Source: Calliopum simillimum
Lineage: Eukaryota; Arthropoda; Insecta; Diptera; Lauxaniidae
Assembly (NCBI GenBank): GCA_951812925.1
Contig: OX638368.1
Coordinates: 12,913,994 to 12,977,993, forward strand
Direction: 5' to 3'
DNA: 64,000 bases
A model generated the notes under the pieces. That model saw nothing but the letters and a program-made list of their open reading frames with translations. It had not been told where the DNA came from and searched no databases. Position 1 is the first letter of the stretch. Each line of letters starts with the position of its first letter. The position numbers and the translations under genes are program-made. Of this stretch, positions 25,185 to 37,451 are shown piece by piece.

Positions 25185-25766
25185 ATCGACTCTAGTTCTC
25201 CAGTTATACTTATTTAAAAGTGCAAAAAAGGTATTTTGTGGCATATTTGAAGTAGTATAACACTTACAATAGACAGTGTTATAAATTTTTAATGAAATCA
25301 AATAGTTGTTACCTTCCCATGAGACCTAATTTTTCAATTTTTTTGATTAAACCCTTGCTTTCTGAGATATCAAGCATTGAAATAAAGTTATTTCAACTCC
25401 CTACAAATAACCAATTTTTTCTCCTTTGCGGCCTTAAGTTTTTCAGTGAGCCCAGAGTCACTGAGGTTATTAAATACTTAAGGTATTGTTTGTTTGTCTG
25501 AATTGGCTCTAGTTCTCCAGAAATCGTTGTTCGAAAGATAAAAAATAATTCTTTTGTTTGTATGAAGTTGAATGGGTGATAATTTGAAAAATAAGGATCT
25601 AATTGGAAAAGTTAAAAGCTAAGGTTTAATGAGGAAGGTTATGACTTTTTGATGCTGTTATAATTAGTCTGTTTGCTGTAAATGTTTTACTTTTCCAAAT
25701 ATGCCTCAAAACATCTATTTTTGCACTTTTAAACAAGACTATCTGGAGAACAAGAATCAATCCTGA
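25184..25766. repeat. inverted-repeat element hit by the hAT MITE
   Basis: The left arm 25184-25265 (CTAGTTCTCCAG, TTTAAAAGTGCAAAAA, GGCATATTTG) matches the reverse complement of 25682-25763. A third CTCTAGTTCTCCAG box lies at 25507-25520. Its left end coincides with the hAT target site, so the hAT element inserted at or next to its end, or its true left part lies before 24270. Family not identified. Confidence 0.6.
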
Positions 25767-26030
25767 CAAATTAATTATACCCTAGATATTGCATGACCTT
25801 GGGGAATCGGTATTTACTCACAAAACTAAGACTGCAGAAATAAAAAATGATTTTGTCGCCCTGTGTTGTTGGTGAATAGCCATAATTTCGCAGCCTGCAA
25901 ACTCGATTTTTTAAATATCTCAAGTTCGATACATGTTGATATCAAATTGTTAATGCAGTTTTTTCTATAAAAAGTAACGTGTCAAAATCTTAAATTTTGG
26001 TTATTGCTGCAAAAATTTCATTCTGCACAA

Positions 26031-26045
26031 CATGACGTATGAGTA
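26031..26045 (+). repeat. CATGACGTATGAGT motif, copy 6
   Basis: Reads CATGACGTATGAGTA, an exact match to the 14-bp core, preceded by ACAA as in copy 3. Confidence 0.6.
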
Positions 26046-27961
26046 ATTCAATTTAGAAAGTGATTTTTTTTTTTTAATTTATATAAGTGTGATGCATTCT
26101 AGCATGCAATTATTATTGCAATACTCCTTTGCTAACACTTTTTTAGCAACGTTACAATTTTCAACAATGGCCGTTTAAACAAAGGCATACAATTTTAGCT
26201 GCAAAAAGTGCACTTCATAAAATTTTATTTTTGAATATTTTTTGCAGCAACATTAAATCTTTGTCAAACTTGCTTTAAGTCACTTTAGTGCCTGACAAAT
26301 TGTGTAACTTAATCCACTATATTTTGTTGTGCTTTGCAATTAAACATTTTATGATGTATTTAATGTAAAACCTTATCATGCTCAAAAAGGAAGTCACTTA
26401 AAAAGTTTTTCCACTTTTAAATCTTTAAGCCTACATAAACATACGAATTCATGCTGTGCCAATCTCAGAATTCTGCCCCTTTCACAACACCACACTCAAT
26501 ACAAATTTTTTTTAAAGATTTTTGTATATGTATATTGTAATGCGCCGTTTTTGGTCATAAAACACCTACTTTAGCGTGCGTAAGTGTTGTAAAGCGTAAC
26601 ACAATGATGTAATTTTAAGCGCGCTAATACGACGACGACAACAAAGTCGACGGCAAGAACGGCAAGGATGTCAACAATGTGTCGCCTACATTACAAGTTG
26701 TAATTCTTTTAAATTTTTTTCGCAAGTTTTCTTTTCAGCCATTTTTGTATGAAGCTACCTAAATAAGTATTTTGAGTGCCTGCATAAAAGATGGGGTGAG
26801 TATCATTAGCATGTTAAAAATTATTCCTTTCATGGCAATTGCTTTTACAATAAGGTGAATACTAAATTTGCTATAATTAATTCATAATTAAGTAAAATAA
26901 ATAAGTAATTTATTGCTTGATATAGAAAAAATGCGCTAACTTGTGTTCGGAAAAGTAATGACTCTATAAGTTAAGAGAGAAATATTGAGCTAGTTAAGAT
27001 TTTAAGCTTCTTAGAAATCATAAGGACTTATCACTAGCTATCTGGCAGTAAGCACATAAAATTTTGCTTACATATTGTTTTACACGGTAAGCTAGTTGGT
27101 TATGTAGTGCAATTCTGAAGTGCTTCTACGACAAACTGTTGCATTCGGCATCACATTTTTTTTAAATTTTTCAATATTTAGGTTAATTTTATAAATATTT
27201 ATCATAAAGAAAACTTTACTATACTAAATACCATTTTTTGCTCATAAATGTTCAACTCCTCTTTAGCAATACCTGCGCACGAAGACAAAATTTTCCCGCA
27301 CATGTTGCCATAAAATATTTTCATAAAGTTTTAACTCAATAGATTTAAACAAGCGATATTTTTTGGCTGACAAGCATTTAAAAGCAGCAAAATTTAAGTG
27401 GTCGCGCTTGGCCTAAAAAACCTACCTACTTCAAAACAGCAGGTGATGCCTACATTTCTAAGCATTAGATATGTCGCGACATTAAATTTATATTATATCG
27501 TTATAAAGTAATAAAAAAATTACATCACTGAAGGTCGGCATTTAACATAAACGTAGATTTTTATGCGCTTATTGGATTGTTTGGACTTCTTTTTTATTGC
27601 TTTTATCAAGTGCTGCTGTCAAAGGAGTTATTTTTTAAAGTGCGAAATCACTTTTATAATCCAACCGTTTCCTGCTGTTTTGGGCTTTTCTTTTTTAATC
27701 CATGTTGTCACATTGAAGCGTTAAAAAAAATTGATTATCCTTTATGCTTGCGGTTATTAAATTTTTTTAAATTCTTATGCTTTTGATGCAATTTCATATG
27801 GTAATTTTTGGCTTTTATCCTTGAGCGGCCAAAAACAAATTATAAATTTTATTAAGGTGCATACAAATTACGTTAAAATTATATAATTTGTTTATTCTTA
27901 GCAAATATCAAAACTAAATTGTTTTCAATTGAAATTTCATATTTATTAAAAATCATATGAA

Positions 27962-27977
27962 CTTGACGTATGAGTAA
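27962..27977 (+). repeat. CATGACGTATGAGT motif, copy 7
   Basis: Reads CTTGACGTATGAGTAA. Confidence 0.5.
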
Positions 27978-28749
27978 CTTTAAAATATTAAAAAAAAAAA
28001 TTATTTGTTTACTTCTACTTCCGGCATAAGCAAACACAATAATATTTTTCAATACTGCTCCGAGCACATATTATACCTCAGAAAAGTTTATAATAATGCT
28101 TTAACCTTTTATTTACTTTTACTTAAAGTTTCATACTTGCTTGGCATGAAACTTAATCGAGCGTTAACAGCTTGAGTAAAAACTCTTCTACATTTACATG
28201 AAAACTTTTACTACACATCACTTTAGCTGTTATCTATATACCTTCAAAAAACAATGCTCCATATTAAACTTAAATTATGCAAACAAAACTCAAGCAAAAT
28301 AAATACTGAAGAACAAAGTAAAAATTAATACGTATAATCATCACAAAATAATTAAAAAGCTTCTCTTATAATTACAATTCAAACGTATTAAATTTAAACT
28401 GAGTATCCTTTTTCAAGGATGCAAACAAAGAAACCTAGCACCAACACTGGCAACCTAACACACAAAAGTACATACTTGCATGCTTGCAAACAAAAATACA
28501 AAACTATCAGAACAAGTTAAAACGTTACCATTCAATTTGAAATAAATTTCTGAAGAAGTATGAGAATGCTTCAAACTTTAATCGACTAAGCACATGGGGT
28601 ACATGGAAAAAAAAATTTATTTATTGCGGCTATGTGCATTGCTAACGAATTGATTTATTTGAATTAAGAAAAATTGCAATTATAACTAACTATAATCTAC
28701 TTTCATTAAATGCATAATATGATTTTTTTCTACTTTCACACCCATTGAA

Positions 28750-28765
28750 CACGACGGATGAGTAA
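28750..28765 (+). repeat. CATGACGTATGAGT motif, copy 8
   Basis: Reads CACGACGGATGAGTAA, two differences in the core. Confidence 0.45.
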
Positions 28766-29439
28766 TATTTAACTTGATTGGAAAATTGACATTTCGTTAA
28801 CATTATTTTTTTAAGTGTCTAAGAAGAGTGTTCTTCTCTAACTTCTTGTCTTTCGCGAAAAACTACAATTTATTTAATAACTAAAATTAATCAATTTCCT
28901 TAAAAAAATTAGTTGATTCAAGTTTCCTGCGGTCTTTTAAATATCTTTTTCTACAATATATAAAAACAAAAGTTTTGGTGAAAAATATGTACACCTACTG
29001 CTTTGAACACTTTGTCTACATTTTAAATTAAGTACATACTTACAGTACCTAATCTGCTCACTAATATCCCTGTTGCCTTATTTTATGGGAAATCCGATTT
29101 TTTTATACAAATTTTTTTTAGAACCACAATTCAAAATCCAAATATTTTAAATTCAATCCAATATTTTTTCATTTTTTTTTTTTTTTAGTGCAATTGACTC
29201 ACAAACATACAACACCATAGTTGTTGTTTTGTAAACCTCTCTTTCTGCTTATAAATATGCTGAGCAAAAATGTGCTGTACCCAGTAGGGTTTTGCATCCG
29301 GAATGCAAGGTTGTTATTGATGTAAACATTTTTCGCATTTAGTAGCATTAGACTACATTCTCAAAATTTACTTGTATTTGATTCTACAAAAAAAAAATTA
29401 TAAAAGCTTATAAATGTGCTACATCTAACTACCAAGAAG

Positions 29440-29507
29440 TTGTCAACCGTTTTTGGTCACGCCCCCTTTATAATGGGAAAAAATGGGTTATGTATCAGAT
29501 TTTAATC
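29440..29507 (+). repeat. 5' part of interrupted duplicate, copy 1
   Basis: GGGAAAAAATGGGTTATG and a following AGATTTTAAT match 30767-30795. Downstream similarity resumes at 30136, after the minisatellite. Confidence 0.55.
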
Positions 29508-30135
29508 ATAGATGGGCACACTGCAGTATTTATTGACTGCATTAACAATTTCAATTATCAATAAAATTTTATTGATTACTGATATTTAGTTTGCATTACC
29601 AGTAACATTTTAGTGATTACTGGAAAAATATCAGTAAAAATAAATATTTACTGTTTACTGAAAAAAAAAAAAAAAATAGTAACCAGTAAGTTTTTATTGA
29701 TAATGCAAATAAAATTTGCATTACCAGTAAATTTTACTGATTACTGAAAAGAATTGCAGTAAAAATAATTTCTTACTGGTTACTGACAAAAAATTGCAGT
29801 AAAAATATATTTTTACTGATTACTGAAAAAAAAAACAGTAACCAGTAAGTTTTTATTGATAATGCAAATGAAATTTGCGTTACCAGTAAATTTTACTGAT
29901 TACTGGAAAATATATCAGCAAGCAGTAAATTTTACTGTTACTGCAATTTGACATTTAATTACTAACAAACTTTTACTGGTAACTGGGAAAAATATCAGTA
30001 AGCGGTAAATTTTACTGATATTGCAATTTCACATTTAATTACCAGTAAAATTTTACTGGTTACTGGAAAAAATATCAGTAAGCAGTAAATTTTACTGATA
30101 CTGCAATTTCACATTTAATTACCAGTAAAAATTTC
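29508..30135. repeat. ~80-bp minisatellite (CAGTAA-rich)
   Basis: A degenerate array of ACCAGTAAATTTTACTGATTACTGG-type units. ACCAGTAA anchors repeat at 80-bp spacing (29961 as a variant, 30041, 30121) and at 159 bp (29681, 29840), with a shorter internal sub-period. Because TTACTG and CAGTAA are reverse complements, the array is rich in local inverted repeats. It interrupts a sequence duplicated at 30765-31080. Confidence 0.8.
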
Positions 30136-30280
30136 TAGTACTTTTTGTAGTGCAAATTTTTTGCCTGCTTTCTTATACAAAGGACGGACAACAAAAGTAA
30201 TGCTATAATATAAATTGATTCGGTCAGATGACCACTTTTTGAGTTGGTGCACATTTTTGCTTTTTGCTTCGAGGAAATAT
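30136..30280 (+). repeat. 3' part of interrupted duplicate, copy 1
   Basis: TCTAGTACTTTT then GTGCAAATTTTTTGCCT and TATACAAAGG match 30878-30920. Weaker similarity (GATCAAATAATCACTT-like) continues to about 31070 in copy 2. Confidence 0.55.
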
Positions 30281-30745
30281 GTAATTGAAAATTTTTTATG
30301 TAATGTAATTATTGAAAGATATTTTTTATTATGGAATTTATACTGCGTGAGCATCAATATCATTATTTAATTCCGAAGTACTTTCGCGAAAATTATGTAT
30401 AATTAAGTTTATATAGCACAATATAAATTTTCTATGAAATAGTTTAAAATATTTTCATATGAACTTCTACATAATATTTATACAAAAATATTATAAAAGA
30501 TTTTTGTATGGTGATACTATTTAATTTAAGCCAATATAGTGTAAATAGTATTAATATTTTATTAGTTTAAATTTTATATTAATAAGTATAAACGGTTTGT
30601 ATACTTAGTTGTAGCATATATCCTATACCAAATTTAGAGTGGATTTGTATTTATTCCAAATTGGTTTGAATTTTACACTCAAACTATTTGTTGTGTACAT
30701 CGAAGTTTCGAGGAGTTTCAAGTTATTCACATATTCCCACAACTT
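30281..30745. other. non-coding
   Basis: Very AT-rich. Nothing recognised. Confidence 0.4.
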
Positions 30746-30746
30746 A

Positions 30747-30758
30747 CCCCCCCCCCCC
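30747..30758. repeat. poly-C tract
   Basis: Twelve consecutive C, very unusual in this AT-rich window. It corresponds to CACGCCCCC in duplicate copy 1, so it probably grew by slippage. Confidence 0.9.
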
Positions 30759-30764
30759 AACAGT

Positions 30765-31080
30765 AGGAGAAATGGGTTATGCAGCGGATTTTAATAAAAA
30801 ACCTCCAAGCAAAGAGAGTTATCAATATGCATTCGAAACATAAATTAACTTATGTCTCTCTAGCACTTTTCATGGTTTTTGTGCAAATTTTTTGCCTACT
30901 TTGCTATACAAAGGGGAACAAAATTAGTGTCATAATATGAATTTTCAGCTATTTTGCAAGAAATGAGAACATTTGTAACTTCTTTTCTTTAAAAATTTAT
31001 TTAAAAGTGTAGAATTGACAGTATTTAGTTAAAAATATTGGATAGGTCAAATAATCACTTCTTAAGTTGATTTTCTGCTT
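30765..31080 (+). repeat. duplicate, copy 2
   Basis: Matches 29440-29507 and 30136-30280 in order. In place of the minisatellite it has only about 75 bp of unrelated sequence. The family is not identified. Confidence 0.55.
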
Positions 31081-33662
31081 GATTAATAGCATTCCTGACT
31101 GTTCCTTGCCAAATATCTGGATAATTGGCTTATTGCTAACTTATTCCTTAATTGTATGCAATTTAAATGTTAAAGCACAAAGACATTTGATATCATTTTA
31201 AAATTTATGCCAGGTTTGCATTACGACATTACTTTTGCTGCACCTTCCCCAATAAAATATTCCATTCCAAACGTAAAAAGGTTTTTTGTAATCCGATAAA
31301 ATTTAGTACATGATTTCGTTTAAGGATAAAACCTACAAGATTTTTCCCAGTTTTTGGGAATATGACAAAATTGGTAAATAATAATAAATACAGTTTAAAA
31401 AAAAATTTCCATAACTTCGACGTCTCTTAACCGGTTTTCATGTTCAGACCTGTTATGGGAAGGTATTGAATCATGCTATACTTAAGCATAAAGAAAGTTT
31501 TGTGCTATTTGACACAAATCATGCTATTTTTAGTAAGGAAGGTAGGAAATTTTTTTTCGAAGCTCCATGAATTGATCATAACTAATTATTTTTCATGGTT
31601 CAACTTCTTATAGTACAAAGCATTAAATAAGCTACTTATGTTTTTGCCGAAGAAACCAACTGCAAATATTGATTTTATGTTGAGTACTAAGCCTTGACCA
31701 ACCAACCTTGCCCAAAATGGTAAAAATTGAAAATCGTGGTGTAAAGTTAGAAATTTTCAAAAACTCATTAAAACTAAGACAAATGTTGTAGCAACTTCTT
31801 ATATCTTTATTGTAAGTTACAAAAGGTTCAAAGAATTCGCCTACAACAGTAAATTTGAAAAGAACTAAAATTTCCTGGAAAAAACATGAATGAAAAAGTG
31901 TGTTTGAAAAAATTTGTTAAATTGTATCTTATTCATTGTTCTCTGAAGAAACATCCAAAAGAAACTCGTAATAGAATTAAAGCATTATAAATGATATAGG
32001 TGTTGAGAATCTCTTTTGTTTTGCAAGTTAGCGCACTCGACCAGTTTTTCTTTAATCATCTCACTTTTGCCAATACTCTCATCAAGTGCAGCAACGATTC
32101 GATATAAATTTGACTTTGGCAAGTGCTTTGAAACACGCGTCGGTATATAATAAAGATTTCCTAACGGTCATTACAAATACATGTCAGTAGCGCATGATAA
32201 CTATACTTTGATAGTTTTCCCGGAAAGGGACATTCCTCACTTAACCTCAATTCCCAATTTACTCCTACCCTTTTAGTACAAGATTAAAAAAAAATTTTAG
32301 AAGCATAGTTTTTTGATCTTCCAAAATAGTTTCTTAAAAAAATTATCTTTGATACGAGCCCAAAATAAAGACGGTACTTTAACGGCTTTTGTATCATGAT
32401 TTTTTTCATCATTATAGAACATTAAATTGATCGATTTGGCACTACTATTTTTATTTCCTTTTTAGTGCTAAGATTATTAAAAACGAAGATCATGGCTATA
32501 CGGTGCCTTTGATAGAACTTAAATACATAATATGCGCCATATTTCTGAAAAAAGCATTTGTTGAACTTTAAATCAAGGACTATTGGAGTCATAAACTTGA
32601 TTGAAAAAAAAAAACCGGTTGGCAGATTCGAAATCAGCTTTCGCAAATTTGCAGGTCACCTTGGGAAACATCTCCTATTGGGTTGTTCTTGATGTTGTTT
32701 ATGTTTGTGTTTGTATATGTGTATTTGCACAAAATGTTTACAAATACTTGCAGAAAGCATGTCAATAACATTTGACGAGTGACCTTTTTAAGAAAAAAAA
32801 AAAACCCACACCACTCTGGTGCACTTCGCACTACCTCCCACCGTTCAACCCAATACAACGTACCGTGCAAAACTTTCAATGAAGTCGTTACAAAAATAAA
32901 GCTCGCATCCTCAATTTTTGCGCCACATCGGCGATGATGCCAACGGTATCTATGTTGCGATGCCTTAACATGCATTACGATAAACTGCATTACGTTACAT
33001 TGCGTTACGTTGTAGTTCTAATGAAATTGAGTTGATATGATGACCATGAATGACAACATTTAAGCCATCAAACAATTTTGGCTGTAACTAATTTTCTAGT
33101 GAATTAACTTTGTTGTGGTTAGGGTGGTGGTTGCTGCGTGTTGATGAAAGCTTTTGATGAAGCTATGATGGGAATTTATGTTGTGTCTCTTAAGTGAATA
33201 GGTGATGTCTGTTGTGATAAGCACCACCAACAAATGTTTTTGGGTTAAATAAATGCAGCAATGTATTTTTTTTTTGTGGCATATGAGGTTGAATTAAATT
33301 TAAGAAGTTTGTTTTTAGCACGCCCAATCGTTTGGTATTCAAACAAAGCAACCCACAATAATATGTACTCAATGTTTTCGAACAGATGCAAGACTAGCGA
33401 TAAATGTCATAAAAGTATTTACAGTTAATTGACTTATAGAGATGCGTATATGTGTGCTCAAACTAAGTAAGGGAATTGCAGTTGGATTTAAGAAAAAAGT
33501 GTGGTTTGAATTGAGGAACATTTTTGAAAACCTCAAATGTAGATTATTCTGCATTGCGGCTAGCAACATAGCTGAGCTTGTTTTAGTTCGATTGTTGTAG
33601 AGAAATTTTACTTCCTAGTAAGGAACTTCGCTTAAAATTGAAGAAAAACAAATTTTATTCAA

Positions 33663-33680
33663 CCTGACTTATGAATAACT
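33663..33680 (+). repeat. CATGACGTATGAGT motif, copy 9 (degenerate)
   Basis: Reads CCTGACTTATGAATAACT, three core differences. Confidence 0.3.
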
Positions 33681-34793
33681 TTAACTTTACATAAAACTAA
33701 ACAATTATAAGAATAATTTAATTAAAACATTAAACTTTAGTTCAAGTCCACAAAGGATTTATTTCATAATGAAAATGGAGTAAAATGTGAGGCGACTAAA
33801 ATGTAGAGATAAAACAAGAAGACAAAATAAATAACTGACCACAAAATTTGCAAACAACTTAATTTGAACATAAGTGTATGTGCTGAGTTAAACAATAACA
33901 GCATTTTTTCCCCATTTTTATTTAATAATTTGCTTTCAGCAAAATTGTCAACACAACAGCAGAGTGTAGTCACGTTGGCATTTCAGCTGCCATTTTGGAA
34001 TTAATTCTTGTTTTTTCTTTCTCCAGAAAAGTAAAGAAATTCCATGGCAAACTATGCTCTGCAACAAAAATTTAATTATTAACCAGCAAAGCAAAAAAAA
34101 AAAAAAGGAAAAAATCCCATGGCATGGAATTATCAAAAGGAACACGAATAAATGTGGTAACACAATGCGTGCAAAATGTTAGTGGCAAAGCTGGCTAGCC
34201 CTTTTTTTATTATGTTTGACGGAGTAAAAGCCTACAATCAGACAAATTTAAAAAATTTGAAAACTTTTTTCAACTGTAATAAATAAACAAATGATTTATG
34301 ATGTCGAAACTCAAGTAAAATTTATAAACAGGACTAAATATTGGTATAAAGTATTTTTACTCTTTTAAGTAGCATGCAACTTGGAGACGGAGCTTTATTA
34401 GTAGAATGGCATATACAGCAAAAGTTGTAACATAAATGGTGGAGTGACAAAAAGTTATTGGTGGCAGCGCCACTACACACATTAATTTTGTGTTTCTTTT
34501 TGAATTGGTAAATATCCTTTGTGGGTTGTAAGTGCTAGAAGCAATGCAATATACAGTAGTGAGGTAAATATATAGTCCAATATTAATTAAAGAAATTTCA
34601 GTAATAGGACTTTCAAAATATCTCTTTATGTGAAATTTTTGAAGCACTAAAACTCAACTGCGATAAACTTTTTGGGCAAAATGAGGAGATATTTTGCTTC
34701 ATTGAAAAATAATTAAGAAATAATATAAAATGTGTTGCTGGCCGCTTATGTAATACCATTTAAATGTAACTCATTAGCATTCAGATCAGTTTA

Positions 34794-34809
34794 CATGACG
34801 TATGATAAA
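34794..34809 (+). repeat. CATGACGTATGAGT motif, copy 10
   Basis: Reads CATGACGTATGATAAA. A GGCCGCTTATG word lies about 55 bp upstream. Confidence 0.55.
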
Positions 34810-35076
34810 TTATTTTATAAAGCTCTGAAATTGTAGTTTTTAGTAGATGTACTTTTTTTTGATATTCTGGCTTTACTAAATATTTGAAATGCAACAGAAA
34901 TTTTGAGTTAGTAGTATTTTTCCGGTTATTCGAAAACAGTATGTTCAACGGAGTTATGATATCACATTAAATGTTATATGACTGACTTAAGGTCTTCCAA
35001 CATTTATCAAAAAATCTGTTTGTGGCCGCTATATTATATTTTGTTCAAGGGTATATTCAAGTTTTAAATGAGGCAG

Positions 35077-35095
35077 CATTTGGTATGAGTAACTT
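35077..35095 (+). repeat. CATGACGTATGAGT motif, copy 11 (degenerate)
   Basis: Reads CATTTGGTATGAGTAACTT. GTATGAGTAACTT is kept. A GGCCGCT word lies about 50 bp upstream, as in copy 10. Confidence 0.35.
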
Positions 35096-37436
35096 AAAAC
35101 AACGCAAATGTAAAAAATTTACAGAAATGACATAAATTTAAGCAGAAGTTGCTGACAAAAGGGCTAAAAATATTTGGTTCGAAATATCGTATGAATATCT
35201 TTTAATGCCTTAAATAACACTGTACCACACAAAAATCTAAATTTGATCCTGAAAACTTTTCTTTAAATTCCGAATCTGGCATTCGTTTCTTTCTATTACA
35301 TGCAGAAAATGGTATTATTCAGACATATGGCTTACATGCAGAAAGTAGTTTCTTGCACTTTTGTATGTGGCATAGAATGGTCCAATTTTTCTTCTCTAAA
35401 ACAAAACTTTATTTTTTCCAACTGGATCAACACTTTCCGAGAAATCATTTAATGAAGTAAATGTATACGAATTTAAAATAGTCCTTTACATGGATTTGAA
35501 ATACCTTTACTTAAATGAATGATGTCTTGAAAAGTATTTATCCGATTGGAGAAAATAAAGTTATGGTGGTTTGAAGAACGAGATCAGTGCTATTCAAAAC
35601 CGCTAACAAAAATGAACGACACTACTAGCTTAATGTACGCCATATGTCTAAAAATAGCATTTTCCGCACTTTAAGTCACAGTTAACTTGGATTTTAGACT
35701 TAGTAGACCGGTTACCAGAATTAGTGACCCCAAGTTAAACAAAAAAATGTATTGAGATCAAATTCAGTTTGGTTTCCAATCAATTTGATGCACTGTATAA
35801 TTAAACAAAGCATTAAGCAGAGTTTTGCACATTGCTGTACTTTTTTTGGTTAAGAATGTCTCCTTCAGTGTATGCGTGTGTATCATTGTTTGTATTCGAT
35901 AGCAACCCGTAATTTGCATCTCTCGACCGCATAAACTTTTCTTCTTTTGAAAATCATTTGAGTGTGAAAATGTGTCCAACATTGAATTTATTGAAATTAT
36001 TTCAGGCATATGGCGCTGTGTTGTGAGTTTGGGGTTTTTTATTCCTTTTTAATTTAAACGGTCTACAGGCACACTGACGATGCTAACAATTTTTGCGTTA
36101 ACCCTTGTGTGGGAGGGATGTAGGAGGTATACGTATATAGTTGTATATGATTTCCTTGCTGTCTGTGCTTAAGAAACTTTCTATTGCATGATTTCTATTT
36201 TTGCTTTTTCATTTCCTTTCCGTCGTCCTTAATTTTTAAGCCAAATTTAAAAGTAACCACCATTACTGTAAAACCAAATACAATACAATGTGCATCCAAA
36301 AGGGAAAAAAATGAGAGAAATAAGGACGAGCAGTCCACCAACACAAATGTATGGACGTGGACGTGAAGTAAAGCTTATGGGGCATATGCGATAACATTAA
36401 ATTAATGTGAACTAATTTGCGAACTTATTAAGATTTATGCAAACGTATTAGGGTAGGGATGCTTTGAATATTTTTTAATGGAATTTTACTATCGGTCTTT
36501 ATGCTCATGTTTCTTTGGAGCTTAGCTGCTGTGCGGTATAAAGGCTGAAATTGTGGCTGCAAAAAAAATGATGGTGGGATAAATAAAAATCGCAATAAAA
36601 TATTTGGTAGTAGTTGGACTAAGCACTTTCATATTCGAGTTAATTGGTTAAATTTGGCGAAATTTTATGTTGGTCATGCTGGTCTTATTTAATACCTACC
36701 TTTTTTAGCAGTAAAGTGTTTGAATTTTGAGAATGAATGCGCTTAATGCACAATTTTGTGTTTACACATTTATCCTTGACAATATTTATTATAAGCAGTT
36801 CTTTATGTTCACGTTTATATCGCAAAACAGCAGTGGACTCTATAGTCTAAAAATAAATTGATCTTTTAAAAGATTTTTGTATAAACATATATATAGTTTT
36901 TCCTCATAACTAAGACATGGGACATCTACTTCTGCCACTCTGCGTATAGTAAGGTACTTCGTTATGATATTTTGTCCACTTGCACACCTCCATGAGTGTG
37001 GCATACTTGACAACACATACGATGAATAATGAATTTTTTTGTGTTAAAAAATGTACATCACTTATGTCACTATTACAATTGAAGCCGCAAGGAGATTTGT
37101 GGTTTGATCCAGCCCATTTGAGAAACTTTGAAGAAATTTTGGGAATTTCAAAATAACTTAAAAGCTTTTCAATATGTTTGAAATTCGACAAATCTTACAA
37201 ACCATAATAGGAACAAGACTTGAAAAGTCTTAAGTAAATTCAAAATTCAATAGGTACACTGAAAATTTTCAAGTCAAACATCTGTACAGAATCATCCACA
37301 AGCACACTGATGCAACCCAAAATAGCTTTTATAAATTCTTGCAATAGAAATTTGTTATCAGTGCTTTGGTGTCGAGATATGAAAAAATATTTAAACAATT
37401 TGGCAAAAATATTATGTTAAAATTTTCCTGAGACAT

Positions 37437-37451
37437 AACTCATACGACATG
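37437..37451 (-). repeat. CATGACGTATGAGT motif, copy 12 (inverted)
   Basis: The minus strand reads CATGTCGTATGAGTT, one core difference. Confidence 0.55.

Larger units (their letters stand above)
25767..29439. other. non-coding, host-like
   Basis: No gene recognised. GACGACGACAACAAAGTCGA near 26632 is a small GAC-rich stretch. Frames such as 27577-27786 and 27879-28067 are AT-rich chance frames. Motif copies 6-8 lie here. Confidence 0.45.

Noticed and set aside
22728..30135. CRISPR-like arrays
   Set aside because: The tandem repeats have no unique spacers of constant size and this is eukaryotic DNA; they are minisatellites.
32634..32990. 118-codon minus-strand open frame
   Set aside because: Lies in a less AT-rich patch where longer chance frames are expected; ends in an AT-repetitive Asn/Thr stretch; no known motif.
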